NCBI GenBank assembly: GCA_012519845.1
Contig: JAAYPK010000048.1
Span: forward strand, 1 to 52,501
Source of the DNA: Clostridiales bacterium
Lineage (GTDB): Bacteria > Bacillota > Clostridia > Clostridiales > Clostridiaceae
DNA length: 52,501 nucleotides
Direction: 5' to 3'
Under the pieces are notes generated by a model, which worked only from the letters and a program-made list of their open reading frames with translations, did not search any database and was not told where the DNA came from. Positions 45,492-52,501 of the stretch are shown in pieces. Each line of letters opens with the position of its first letter. Position 1 is the first letter of the stretch. The position numbers and the translations under genes are program-made.

Positions 45492-45949
45492 TGAATCAAC
45501 TCCTTTAAATAATCATATCTTTTGCCATAGCCTATAATTGAAATTTCTCTATAATTTTCTCCTAAATTAAGGCCTTTTTTTATATTAATGTGAATATAAT
45601 CTTTAGGTAATATTTCTTCAATATAATTTGCCCATTCTATTACAGAAATAGAATCCGAAAAAATATAATCATCAAAGCCTATTGCATATATTTCATCTGG
45701 ATCATTTACACGATATACATCAAAATGATTCATTTTTATTCTTCCAGTATCATATTCATTTACTATAGTAAATGTGGGACTGGTTATTACATCAGAAATT
45801 CCAAGACCTTTAGCGATTCCTTTAGTAATATGAGTTTTACCAGTACCTAAATCTCCTGTTAAGCATATTATATCACCTGGTCTTAATAATTTTCCAAGAT
45901 GATAGCCTAAATTAGTTGTTTCTTCAATACTATTTACCTTAAAAAGCAT
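45488..45949 (-). CDS. tsaE: tRNA threonylcarbamoyladenosine synthesis ATPase TsaE
   Basis: 153 aa P-loop ATPase of the t6A machinery. Walker A is GDLGTGKTHITKGIAKGLG; the SPTFTIVNEY and HFDVYRV segments and the VIEWANYIEEILP motif identify the family. Start at the ATG ending at 45949 with AAAGGAG upstream; a longer reading to 45973 would run over that ribosome site. First gene of the tsaE-tsaB-rimI operon. Confidence 0.94.
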   Translation of the reverse strand: MLFKVNSIEETTNLGYHLGKLLRPGDIICLTGDLGTGKTHITKGIAKGLGISDVITSPTFTIVNEYDTGRIKMNHFDVYRVNDPDEIYAIGFDDYIFSDSISVIEWANYIEEILPKDYIHINIKKGLNLGENYREISIIGYGKRYDYLKELIQ

Positions 45950-46125
45950 ATTAAGGCTCCTTTCAAAAATCAAAGTATTCTTATATTGTAAACAAAATAT
46001 AAAAAAAAGAAAAGAATTAATTAAAATGTTAATATTTTAATAGTTGATATTTTATAAATTAAAGTGTAAACTCATTATAAGTATTAAAATGTGATTATTG
46101 TGAGAATTCACTTGGAGGTGAGACA

Positions 46126-46992
46126 TTGAAAAAAATTACTTTTACAATGTTAATAATAACATTTTTATTATTTATTGGGTTAGGAGTTACTAAAAATCAA
46201 AGCTTAGCTGATATTAGTTATAGTAATGAAAATGAAAGAGATATTTATTTAAATATAATGGTTAGTAATAAAATGCAATATGAAATGGTTAAATCCATAG
46301 TTGGGGACAAGCATAATGTGGAATTTATGTTTTTAAATGAAGAAGATTCAATTAATTATGAATACAGCGAACAAACTGTAAAAAACCTAAATAATATGGA
46401 TTTGTTTATATATAGTGGGAACGATTATGAATCATGGTCCTCTAAAATAATTTCGAAATTAAATTCGGGTGTAGGCACAATAGATTTATCTAGAGGAATA
46501 AGAACCATTAATTATGAGACAAATGATAAAGTTAATCCTTATTATTGGACAGGGGTTGATGAATATAAAGTAGCACTATATAATATAAAATCAGCTGTTC
46601 AAGATAAAGACCCGTTAAATAGAAATTTATATGAAGAAAATTATAATAAGAAAGTTAAAGATATAGAAAATATATTGAAAAGAGTAAAAGAAAGTAAAGA
46701 TGATTTTTCTAAATATACATTTGTGGCACTTGATGATTATTTAGATTACTTTTATAAATCTATGGGAATTACAGTAGTTAAATTAAATAACGAAACATTT
46801 AAAGAATATGTTAATGAAAACAAATTAAAACCAGAAAATGTAGTTGTATTAAAGGATGCATTAACAACTTTTAATGAAGAAGGTTATCAGGTTATTGAAT
46901 TGCAAAAGTATGATGGAAATAAATCTCCAGAGGAACTTTTTATATATAATATTAATGCAATAGATACTATAATTAAAAAGACTGAGACTTAA
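46126..46992 (+). CDS. ZnuA/TroA-like secreted protein lacking metal ligands
   Basis: 288 aa with an N-terminal signal peptide or membrane anchor (about 5-25) and no lipobox. The fold pattern matches metal-binding receptors of zinc/manganese ABC transporters: NNMDLFIYSGNDYESW and NPYYWTGVDEYKVALYNI. The three His ligands are missing. The usual DPHxYEPTP reads DSINYEYSE, NPHxW reads NPYYW, and the third His site reads VALDDY. No transporter genes are near. Role unknown; it may bind another ligand or be a non-transport relative. TTG start with GGAGGTG six bases upstream; single gene with its own strong terminator. Confidence 0.82.
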   Translation: MKKITFTMLIITFLLFIGLGVTKNQSLADISYSNENERDIYLNIMVSNKMQYEMVKSIVGDKHNVEFMFLNEEDSINYEYSEQTVKNLNNMDLFIYSGNDYESWSSKIISKLNSGVGTIDLSRGIRTINYETNDKVNPYYWTGVDEYKVALYNIKSAVQDKDPLNRNLYEENYNKKVKDIENILKRVKESKDDFSKYTFVALDDYLDYFYKSMGITVVKLNNETFKEYVNENKLKPENVVVLKDALTTFNEEGYQVIELQKYDGNKSPEELFIYNINAIDTIIKKTET

Positions 46993-47001
46993 AATATGAA
47001 G

Positions 47002-47067
47002 TGTCAGATATAATAAACTTATATTCACTGTAAAGTGTATAAGTTTATTATATCTGGCATTTTTTTA
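47002..47067 (+). terminator. Strong terminator after the ZnuA-like gene
   Basis: 21-bp arms (47002-47022 and 47039-47059, one G-T pair) with a small nested CACT/AGTG hairpin in the loop, then a seven-T run. Confidence 0.92.
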
Positions 47068-47178
47068 ATAATATAAATAGCCACTTTTTAGTGAATTTTA
47101 TATTATGGTGGTTCTATAAATAGGATAATTTCTTTTATATAATATTTATAGACTTAAGTGTTATGTGAGGTGTTAATT

Positions 47179-48339
47179 TTGGATAAAGTTATGAGACCGG
47201 TATGGGTAGAAGTAGATTTAGATGCGTTAGAGTATAATGTAAAAAATATAAAGAACCTTATTAATAATAAAGATATGATTGCAGTAGTAAAAGCAGATGC
47301 TTATGGACATGGTGCTTTAGATATAATTCCTACATTAATAAAAAATGGAGTTAATAGGTTGGCTGTTGCTGTTATAGCAGAAGCAATTGAATTTAGAAAA
47401 AAAAATATCAATATTCCTATTATGATATTAGGAAGTACTCCATTAGAATATTCAGAAGAATTAATTAATTATGATATTGAACAAACAGTATTTAATTTAG
47501 AGTATGCAGAAGAATTATCAAAAATAGCTGTTAAAATGGGTAAAAGAGCTAAAGTACACATAGCTTTGGATACTGGTATGGGTAGAATTGGATTTTTGCA
47601 AAATGAAAAAAGTATTAATGAAGTAGAAAAAATATGCAGGTTAAAAGGAATAGAAGTAATTGGTATATTTACGCATTTTGCAACTGCCGATGAAGAAAAT
47701 AAAGAGTACAGTAACTATCAATTTAATAAATTTACATCTTTTATAAAAGAATTAGAAAGAAGAGGTATTCATATTCCTATAAAACATTGCTCAAATAGTG
47801 GAGCTATTATGGATTTGCCTGAAACTTATTTAGATGCAGTAAGAGCTGGAATAATTCTATATGGTTATTATCCATCTAATGAAGTTAATAAAGAAGTTTT
47901 AGATTTAAAACCAGTTTTATCTTTAAAGGCTAAAATTTCTCATGTAAAAGAATTAGACAAAGATATGTATATTAGTTATGGTAGAACATTTAAAACAGAA
48001 AAGAAAAGTGTCATAGCAACTATTCCAATAGGATATGCTGATGGATATTCTAGATTACTTTCAGGGAAAGTGAAAGTAATAGTAAATGGGAAATTAGCAA
48101 ATGTTGTAGGAAGAATATGTATGGATCAATGCATGGTTGATGTTACGGATGTAGGTAATGTTAAAGTTTCAGATGAGGTAACTTTACTTGGAAATGATGG
48201 TGATATTAAATTTAATGCTGATGATATAGCAGAAATCATGGGAACTATAAATTATGAAATTCTTTGTATGATAAAACAAAGAATTCCTAGAGTATATATT
48301 AAAAATCATAAAGTTGTAAATGTGAGAAACTATATATAA
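47179..48339 (+). CDS. alr: Alanine racemase
   Basis: PLP enzyme interconverting L- and D-alanine for peptidoglycan. About 386 aa. The PLP Lys is in [11 protein letters not shown]; the catalytic Tyr of the other half is in [18 protein letters not shown] and [13 protein letters not shown] are further signatures. Start: TTG 47179, seven bases after TGAGGTG; an earlier in-frame GTG (47158) has no ribosome site and ATG 47191 is too far from it. The next gene follows 43 bases later, probably in the same transcript. Confidence 0.94.
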   Translation: MDKVMRPVWVEVDLDALEYNVKNIKNLINNKDMIAVVKADAYGHGALDIIPTLIKNGVNRLAVAVIAEAIEFRKKNINIPIMILGSTPLEYSEELINYDIEQTVFNLEYAEELSKIAVKMGKRAKVHIALDTGMGRIGFLQNEKSINEVEKICRLKGIEVIGIFTHFATADEENKEYSNYQFNKFTSFIKELERRGIHIPIKHCSNSGAIMDLPETYLDAVRAGIILYGYYPSNEVNKEVLDLKPVLSLKAKISHVKELDKDMYISYGRTFKTEKKSVIATIPIGYADGYSRLLSGKVKVIVNGKLANVVGRICMDQCMVDVTDVGNVKVSDEVTLLGNDGDIKFNADDIAEIMGTINYEILCMIKQRIPRVYIKNHKVVNVRNYI

Positions 48340-48382
48340 AAATAGAATATAATATATAGAATTACTTTAATTAAGGGAAATA

Positions 48383-48880
48383 ATGGATTTTGAAGAATTT
48401 ATGAAAAGTTGTGGATTTACAAATGAGAATAATAATGGGGATAATCCAAATTTTGGAGCGCCTTTTGGTTGCTCTGATATACCAGGTGGTTTCCAAGATT
48501 TAAATCCGCAGCTTTTTATTTTAATTGGCGAGATTATGGGAAATTGTTTAGCTGGGAATCTACCATTTAATGTGCAAAATGCAGTGGGGAATTGGCTTCA
48601 ATTGGTAGGACAAGCGATATTAACATACAATTCACAACAACAATATTTTCAAGCAGGTCCAGGAAGATATTATGATATTAGAAATAAAAATGTTGCAAAC
48701 TCCTTTTGCGCTGAGGAACCATCAGGACAGGATGGATCAGAAAATGCCAGTACAGTTAATGTTAGAAATAAGAAATCTAAATCATGGACTATTGAAGAAT
48801 TAAAGGAAGAAATAGAGAGCTTAACTCAAAAGGTTAAGGACTTAGAAACTAGAATCAAAGACTTTGAAGATAATAAATAA
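48383..48880 (+). CDS. Clostridial hypothetical protein with C-terminal coiled coil
   Basis: 165 aa, family not recognised. The N-terminal 50 aa are rich in Asn, Gly, Phe and Pro (FGAPFGCSDIPGGFQDLNP). A middle hydrophobic, helical part follows (LFILIGEIMGNCLAGNLPFN, NAVGNWLQLVGQAILTYN), then a low-complexity polar linker. The last 35 aa form a clear heptad coiled coil (SWTIEELKEEIESLTQKVKD). No signal peptide. The layout suggests a structural or assembly protein, but no function can be named. Good AAGGGA site; downstream of alr. Confidence 0.78.
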   Translation: MDFEEFMKSCGFTNENNNGDNPNFGAPFGCSDIPGGFQDLNPQLFILIGEIMGNCLAGNLPFNVQNAVGNWLQLVGQAILTYNSQQQYFQAGPGRYYDIRNKNVANSFCAEEPSGQDGSENASTVNVRNKKSKSWTIEELKEEIESLTQKVKDLETRIKDFEDNK

Positions 48881-49053
48881 GTGATAATTTATGAAACATA
48901 ATTTACTTATCTTAATTGAAGGTGAAAATATTTAATAATAGAGTTTATAATATATTATACTGAAAATTGAAGATATGGTGACAATTAAAATTAATTGGAT
49001 AAAGGAACTAAATATGTTATTATATAAATTATTATATAAGAAGGAGAAATTAA

Positions 49054-49374
49054 ATGTCATATGGTTTTTTGTTAATTTTATATTTGGCTATGGTTTTTTT
49101 GCCAGTTATACTTATTTTCTTGTTATTATTTAAAAAAGGAAGATTTGTAAAAAATACATTTGTATTTGCGGCAGTACAATTATGTACATTGCTTTATTCT
49201 ATTTTAACTCTTACTAGTGTGGGAAAAGACAGCTTTATAGGAATTTTATTAAGTTGTCTATGTATATTGGGATGTATAGCTTCAGTTATACTAAAAAAAT
49301 TTAATTATTTATATGCAAGATTATTATCAATTATATTAATCATTGTATCATTTGCAGTATTTTTCTATATATAA
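49054..49374 (+). CDS. Small four-helix membrane protein, unknown
   Basis: 106 aa with four predicted membrane helices (about 4-25, 32-52, 58-77, 84-105) and very short loops. I do not recognise the family. AAGGAG ribosome site seven bases before the ATG. It ends just before the thiC promoter and could be transcribed alone. Confidence 0.72.
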   Translation: MSYGFLLILYLAMVFLPVILIFLLLFKKGRFVKNTFVFAAVQLCTLLYSILTLTSVGKDSFIGILLSCLCILGCIASVILKKFNYLYARLLSIILIIVSFAVFFYI

Positions 49375-49380
49375 ATAATG

Positions 49381-49409
49381 TTGCAAATTATAAGGTTTAT
49401 TAGTATAAT
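49381..49409 (+). promoter_or_regulatory. Promoter of the thiC transcript
   Basis: TTGCAA (49381-49386), 17-base spacer, TATAAT (49404-49409), about 20 bases before the TPP aptamer. Confidence 0.75.
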
Positions 49410-49428
49410 TAGGTAAAATATTATATGA

Positions 49429-49582
49429 TTGCTAGGGGTGCCAAATGGCTGAGAAGGTAATATCCTAACTCTGTAACCTGATATAGGTAATTCTATCGTA
49501 GGGAAGCAAGGAATTAAATATAGGCTTATGCTTAAAATAGAGAAAATCCTAGCTAACATATGTTATGCTAGGATTTTATTTT
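49429..49582 (+). promoter_or_regulatory. TPP riboswitch with terminator
   Basis: Aptamer 49429-49509, closed by TTGCT / AGCAA. Conserved parts: AGGGGTGCC, GGCTGAGAAGG, TAACCTGATATAGGTAAT and CGTAGGGAAGCA. An expression-platform hairpin follows at 49543-49582 (AAAATCCTAGC / GCTAGGATTTT and T run). When thiamine diphosphate binds, transcription should stop before thiC. Confidence 0.96.
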
Positions 49583-49596
49583 TAGGAGGGAAACAA

Positions 49597-50904
49597 ATGA
49601 ATTATACAACTCAAATGGATGCAGCAAAAAAAGGAATAATAACAAAGGAGATGGAGGTAGTAGCTGAAAAAGAAAATAAAACTTCAGAAGAAATTAGAAT
49701 TCTTGTAGAAAAAGGAAAGGTTGTAATACCTGCAAATAAAAATCATAAGAATTTAAGCGCTGAAGGAGTGGGAGAAGGTTTAAAAACAAAAATTAATGTA
49801 AATTTAGGTATTTCTAAAGATTGTCCAGAATGTGAATCAGAACTTGAAAAAGTAAGAGTTGCAATTGAAATGAAAGCGGAAGCAATTATGGATTTGTCCA
49901 ATTATGGTAAAACAGAAGGAATGCGTAAAAAAATTGTTAATATGTCAAAAGCAATGATTGGAACAGTGCCAATGTATGATGCTGTTGGTTTTTATGATAA
50001 AGAACTTAAGGATATAACAGCAAAGGAATTTTTAGATGTAGTTGAAAAACACGGACAAGATGGTGTTGACTTTGTTACAATTCATGCAGGCTTAAATAGG
50101 GAAACAGTAGAGACTGTAAAAAGAAATCCAAGATTAACAAGTATTGTTTCAAGAGGTGGATCTTTATTATTTGCTTGGATGGAATTAAATAATGCTGAAA
50201 ATCCATTTTATGAGTATTACGATGAATTATTAGAAATTTGTCAAAAATATGATATAACATTATCATTAGGAGATGCTTGTAGACCTGGATCAGTAAAGGA
50301 CGCTACTGATGCTAGTCAAATAAAAGAATTAATTACTTTAGGAGAGTTAACTAAAAGGGCGTGGGAAAAAAATGTACAAGTTATGATTGAAGGACCAGGA
50401 CATATGCCATTAAACGAGATTAAATCAAATATGATACTTGAAAAAAAATTATGCCATGGGGCACCATTTTATGTACTAGGACCACTTGTAACAGATATTG
50501 CACCAGGATATGATCATATTACTTCGGCTATAGGTGGTGCAATTGCAGCAACTTATGGAGCAGATTTCTTATGCTATGTTACTCCAGCAGAACATTTAAG
50601 ATTACCAGTTTTAGATGATATGAAAGAAGGTATAATTGCAACTAAAATTGCAGCCCATGCTGCAGATATTGCTAAAGGGGTACCAGGGGCAATTGAGTGG
50701 GATAATGAAATGAGTAAGGCAAGAGCTGATATTGATTGGGAAAGGATGTTTGGATTAGCTTTAGATTCTGAAAAAGCAAGAAGATATAGAGCAGAATCAA
50801 AACCTCATGACGAAGAAAGTTGTACTATGTGTGGAAAAATGTGTTCTGCAAGAACAATGAAAAAAATATTATCAGGGGAAGATTTAAATATTTTGAGAGA
50901 TTAG
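49597..50904 (+). CDS. thiC: Phosphomethylpyrimidine synthase
   Basis: Radical SAM enzyme that turns aminoimidazole ribotide into the HMP-P pyrimidine of thiamine. 435 aa, the short bacterial form. Signatures: [47 protein letters not shown], and the C-terminal iron-sulfur cysteines in [11 protein letters not shown]. Start ATG 49597 behind TAGGAGGG; a longer reading from 49528 would run through the riboswitch terminator. Controlled by the TPP riboswitch. No other thi genes follow. Confidence 0.97.
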   Translation: MNYTTQMDAAKKGIITKEMEVVAEKENKTSEEIRILVEKGKVVIPANKNHKNLSAEGVGEGLKTKINVNLGISKDCPECESELEKVRVAIEMKAEAIMDLSNYGKTEGMRKKIVNMSKAMIGTVPMYDAVGFYDKELKDITAKEFLDVVEKHGQDGVDFVTIHAGLNRETVETVKRNPRLTSIVSRGGSLLFAWMELNNAENPFYEYYDELLEICQKYDITLSLGDACRPGSVKDATDASQIKELITLGELTKRAWEKNVQVMIEGPGHMPLNEIKSNMILEKKLCHGAPFYVLGPLVTDIAPGYDHITSAIGGAIAATYGADFLCYVTPAEHLRLPVLDDMKEGIIATKIAAHAADIAKGVPGAIEWDNEMSKARADIDWERMFGLALDSEKARRYRAESKPHDEESCTMCGKMCSARTMKKILSGEDLNILRD

Positions 50905-50968
50905 TAGTTTAAGTAGAAATTTAGAATTGGAATGAAAGAAAAAAGTTAATATATTTTCAAATTTAAAT

Positions 50969-51015
50969 TAAAGGAACTGTAAGGTAAAAATTTACTTTAC
51001 AGTTCCTTTAGGTTT
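50969..51015. terminator. Terminator between thiC and the DUF1002 gene
   Basis: Arms TAAAGGAACTGTAA / TTACAGTTCCTTTA, perfect 14 bp, with a further GGTAAA / TTTAC-like inner stem. Symmetric, so it may serve both convergent genes. Confidence 0.85.
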
Positions 51016-51022
51016 TTAAATA

Positions 51023-51922
51023 CTATTCATCTGAATCACTAGTAAAAAAATCTTTTATGCTATTCCATAAACTACTAAAAAATTCGCCTACTTTGTCAAA
51101 AAAACCTTTCACAGCTTCTGTATCAATTTTATCTTTTAAGTCATTAGAGATATCATTAAGTTGATCTTTTATTGAATTATAGTTTATATCCAAGTCGTTA
51201 ATTTTTGTCATTAAAGATTTGATTTTATCTTTATCTTCATCACTTAATTCATAATTATATTTATTTATTGTCTTATCTACAATTTCATTAACATCTTCAT
51301 CTGAAGATGGATTTTCTTTAAGGACTTCATTCTTTATGTCATTTATTAAGTTAGTAGCATCATCTTGTCCAATTTTATCTCCTAAATCCCCAGTTACAAC
51401 AATTTCTTCATTAGCAGCTTCTTTTTTCTCAGGATCAATTTTATTACCACTTTCACTATTTTCAAAACCTTTCATAATACCAGTTAATGCAGCAGTCCCG
51501 GAAACTTTAAAAGGTGCAGCTGCTATAACATTTGCATTTTTAATTCCGGCAGTGATTAAAGCATTCTTAATCATTCCTTCTGTAACCCATGTAAGATTAT
51601 TTGTTTTTATTTTAAGACCTCCACTAGAAGTTGGTTCGATATAACTGCAAGAAATAGATTTGTTTCCTATTTGAGCAGAAGTTGCTACTGAACTTAGAGC
51701 TTCATATTCTTCTTTAGAAGTAACTTCTAATAAATTAACATCATTTGCACTTACATCAAAATAATTTAACATTTCTGATTTTTGAGAATCCGTTAAGTCT
51801 GCTCCTAAGGTAACAACATTAAAGGAATCAGCATAAGAAATTTTTGCCGGTATAGTGCTTGTTATTAATGAAATAACAGTTAATGAAAGTATTCCTTTAA
51901 ATAATAATGATTTAAATTTCAT
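51023..51922 (-). CDS. Secreted DUF1002 protein (YpuA-like)
   Basis: 299 aa with a signal peptide (about 1-31, ending AKISYADS). The DUF1002 family pattern is clear: VVTLGADLTDSQKSEMLNYF, ISCSYIEPTSSGGLKIKTNN and GIKNANVIAAAPFKVSGTAA. The C-terminal third is acidic and helical (possible coiled coil) and ends in an aromatic FFSSLWNSIKDFF stretch. Outside the membrane or in the cell wall; function of the family is unknown. Start after AAGGAG; single gene. Confidence 0.9.
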   Translation of the reverse strand: MKFKSLLFKGILSLTVISLITSTIPAKISYADSFNVVTLGADLTDSQKSEMLNYFDVSANDVNLLEVTSKEEYEALSSVATSAQIGNKSISCSYIEPTSSGGLKIKTNNLTWVTEGMIKNALITAGIKNANVIAAAPFKVSGTAALTGIMKGFENSESGNKIDPEKKEAANEEIVVTGDLGDKIGQDDATNLINDIKNEVLKENPSSDEDVNEIVDKTINKYNYELSDEDKDKIKSLMTKINDLDINYNSIKDQLNDISNDLKDKIDTEAVKGFFDKVGEFFSSLWNSIKDFFTSDSDE

Positions 51923-52357
51923 AAAAAAACTCCTTTTATATTACTGGTTATGTAGCAGTATATATTTACATTATTAATAATTAATAATTAATTTTTATAA
52001 AATACTAAATAAAAATATGCCACAGAACCATATTATTTATTCGTATATTATAGCATAATAAAATAATAATTAAGTAGATTACAATTGAATATTAAGAAAT
52101 TATTCAGTAATAGGGGGAGGAGTTTAGCGCTAAATAATGTAAATTGTGGGGAATCTCAATTCAAACTGTACCTGGTGTATCATTACTACTAAAATGAAAG
52201 AAAAACAGTGAAAAAATTAGTAATAGCAATATAATCGCTTTTAAAGAGTATAAACACAATACGATATAAATAAATATGTGGTAAGATAAAACACGTCGCT
52301 GAGGCAAACAACAGTTATCAACTGAAATATTTAATAAAAAATAAATTAAAAAAGTTG
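51923..52357. other. Intergenic region between the DUF1002 gene and the rRNA-type promoter
   Basis: No convincing gene. It holds the upstream region of the DUF1002 gene, a GGGGGAGGAG stretch with the 12-base palindrome TTTAGCGCTAAA (52123-52134), and an extended -10-like TGG-TAAGAT (52279-52287) with no good -35. That is followed by CGTCGCTGAGG, which resembles sequence after the stronger promoter at 52358. It may be a weak upstream rRNA promoter. Confidence 0.5.
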
Positions 52358-52386
52358 TTGACAATAGTTTTGATTGGTGATAAGAT
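52358..52386 (+). promoter_or_regulatory. Probable rRNA operon promoter
   Basis: TTGACA (52358-52363), 17-base spacer, TGA-TAAGAT (hexamer 52381-52386). It is followed by AAGTCGCTTGAGGGC and the leader below. Confidence 0.8.
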
Positions 52387-52501
52387 AAGAAAGTCGCTTG
52401 AGGGCGTAAGGTTCTTAAGAATGACGAAAATTGGTCTTTGAAAATTGAACAGATATATAAGTTAAAAACCAGCAATTCTTTTTATGAGTAAGTTTTTATG
52501 A
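52387..52501 (+). other. Probable 16S rRNA leader (pre-rRNA 5' region)
   Basis: The boxA-like TGGTCTTTGAAAA (52432-52444) followed by TTGAACAG is typical of the leader or spacer of clostridial rRNA operons. The 16S gene itself would begin beyond the window. Confidence 0.72.

Noticed and set aside
49528..49596. Upstream extension of thiC
   Set aside because: It lies in the riboswitch terminator, and GGAGGG precedes ATG 49597.
52161..52475. 104-aa minus-strand open frame at the right edge
   Set aside because: It runs antisense through the rRNA-type promoter and leader, has low-complexity hydrophobic content and no ribosome binding site.
1..52501. tRNA genes, CRISPR arrays, transposases, prophage or toxin-antitoxin genes
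   Set aside because: I looked for T-loop motifs, regularly spaced repeats and typical proteins on both strands and saw none.

Overview
The window is very AT-rich, gene-dense Firmicute DNA. It looks like a chromosome segment of an anaerobic, fermentative Clostridium (sensu stricto type). The evidence is the low GC, strong purine-rich ribosome binding sites, GTG/TTG starts, T-box leaders, a full-length pyruvate:ferredoxin oxidoreductase, AdhE with a Rex-type operator, and AprAB/CysDN-type sulfate assimilation beside a heme/siroheme cluster. No 16S gene is included, so I do not name a species. I saw no tRNA genes, CRISPR arrays, transposases or prophage genes.

Region 1 (1-19.5 kb) is a sulfur and tetrapyrrole island. 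It holds cysK, a Cys-type T-box in front of a 55-aa YezD-like protein, a HAD hydrolase, an orphan AraC-type response regulator, and a sulfate ABC transporter (sbp-cysT-cysW-cysA). These are followed by AprA/AprB-like APS reductase subunits, ATP sulfurylase (cysD, cysN with an unusual C-terminal extension) and one small siroheme/Fe-S sulfite reductase. Together they form a path from external sulfate via APS and sulfite to sulfide and cysteine. The next cluster (hemA, sirC-like, hemC, cobA-hemD fusion, hemB, hemL) makes uroporphyrinogen III and directs it to the siroheme that the sulfite reductase needs.

Region 2 (19.5-39.7 kb) is mixed housekeeping and accessory content: small unknown proteins, hemerythrin, a lipoprotein, an EamA exporter, ilvB-ilvN under a Val-type T-box, a cytoplasmic GH13 alpha-amylase, pyruvate:ferredoxin oxidoreductase, an amino acid permease, a PAP2 phosphatase, a MATE exporter, a CmpB-type membrane protein, an AI-2E/PerM family protein, signal peptidase I and a patatin phospholipase. 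It ends with a tandem pair of AstE/aspartoacylase-like proteins, the second of which has lost its metal ligands.

Region 3 (39.7-52.5 kb) has adhE with a clear promoter and Rex site, a pantothenate kinase/ECF transporter pair, the tsaE-tsaB-rimI operon, a ZnuA-like protein without the family's His ligands, alr, two unknown proteins, thiC under a TPP riboswitch and a DUF1002 secreted protein. The right edge is the promoter and leader of what is probably an rRNA operon.

The least expected structure is a dispersed hairpin element (arms AAGAACTAARAGA / TCTYTTAGTTCTT). It occurs three times, each time between convergent genes, and shows one compensatory base-pair change. Other points worth attention are the intercistronic Cys T-box serving only a microprotein, the CysN extension, and the two ligand-less enzyme or binding-protein homologues.
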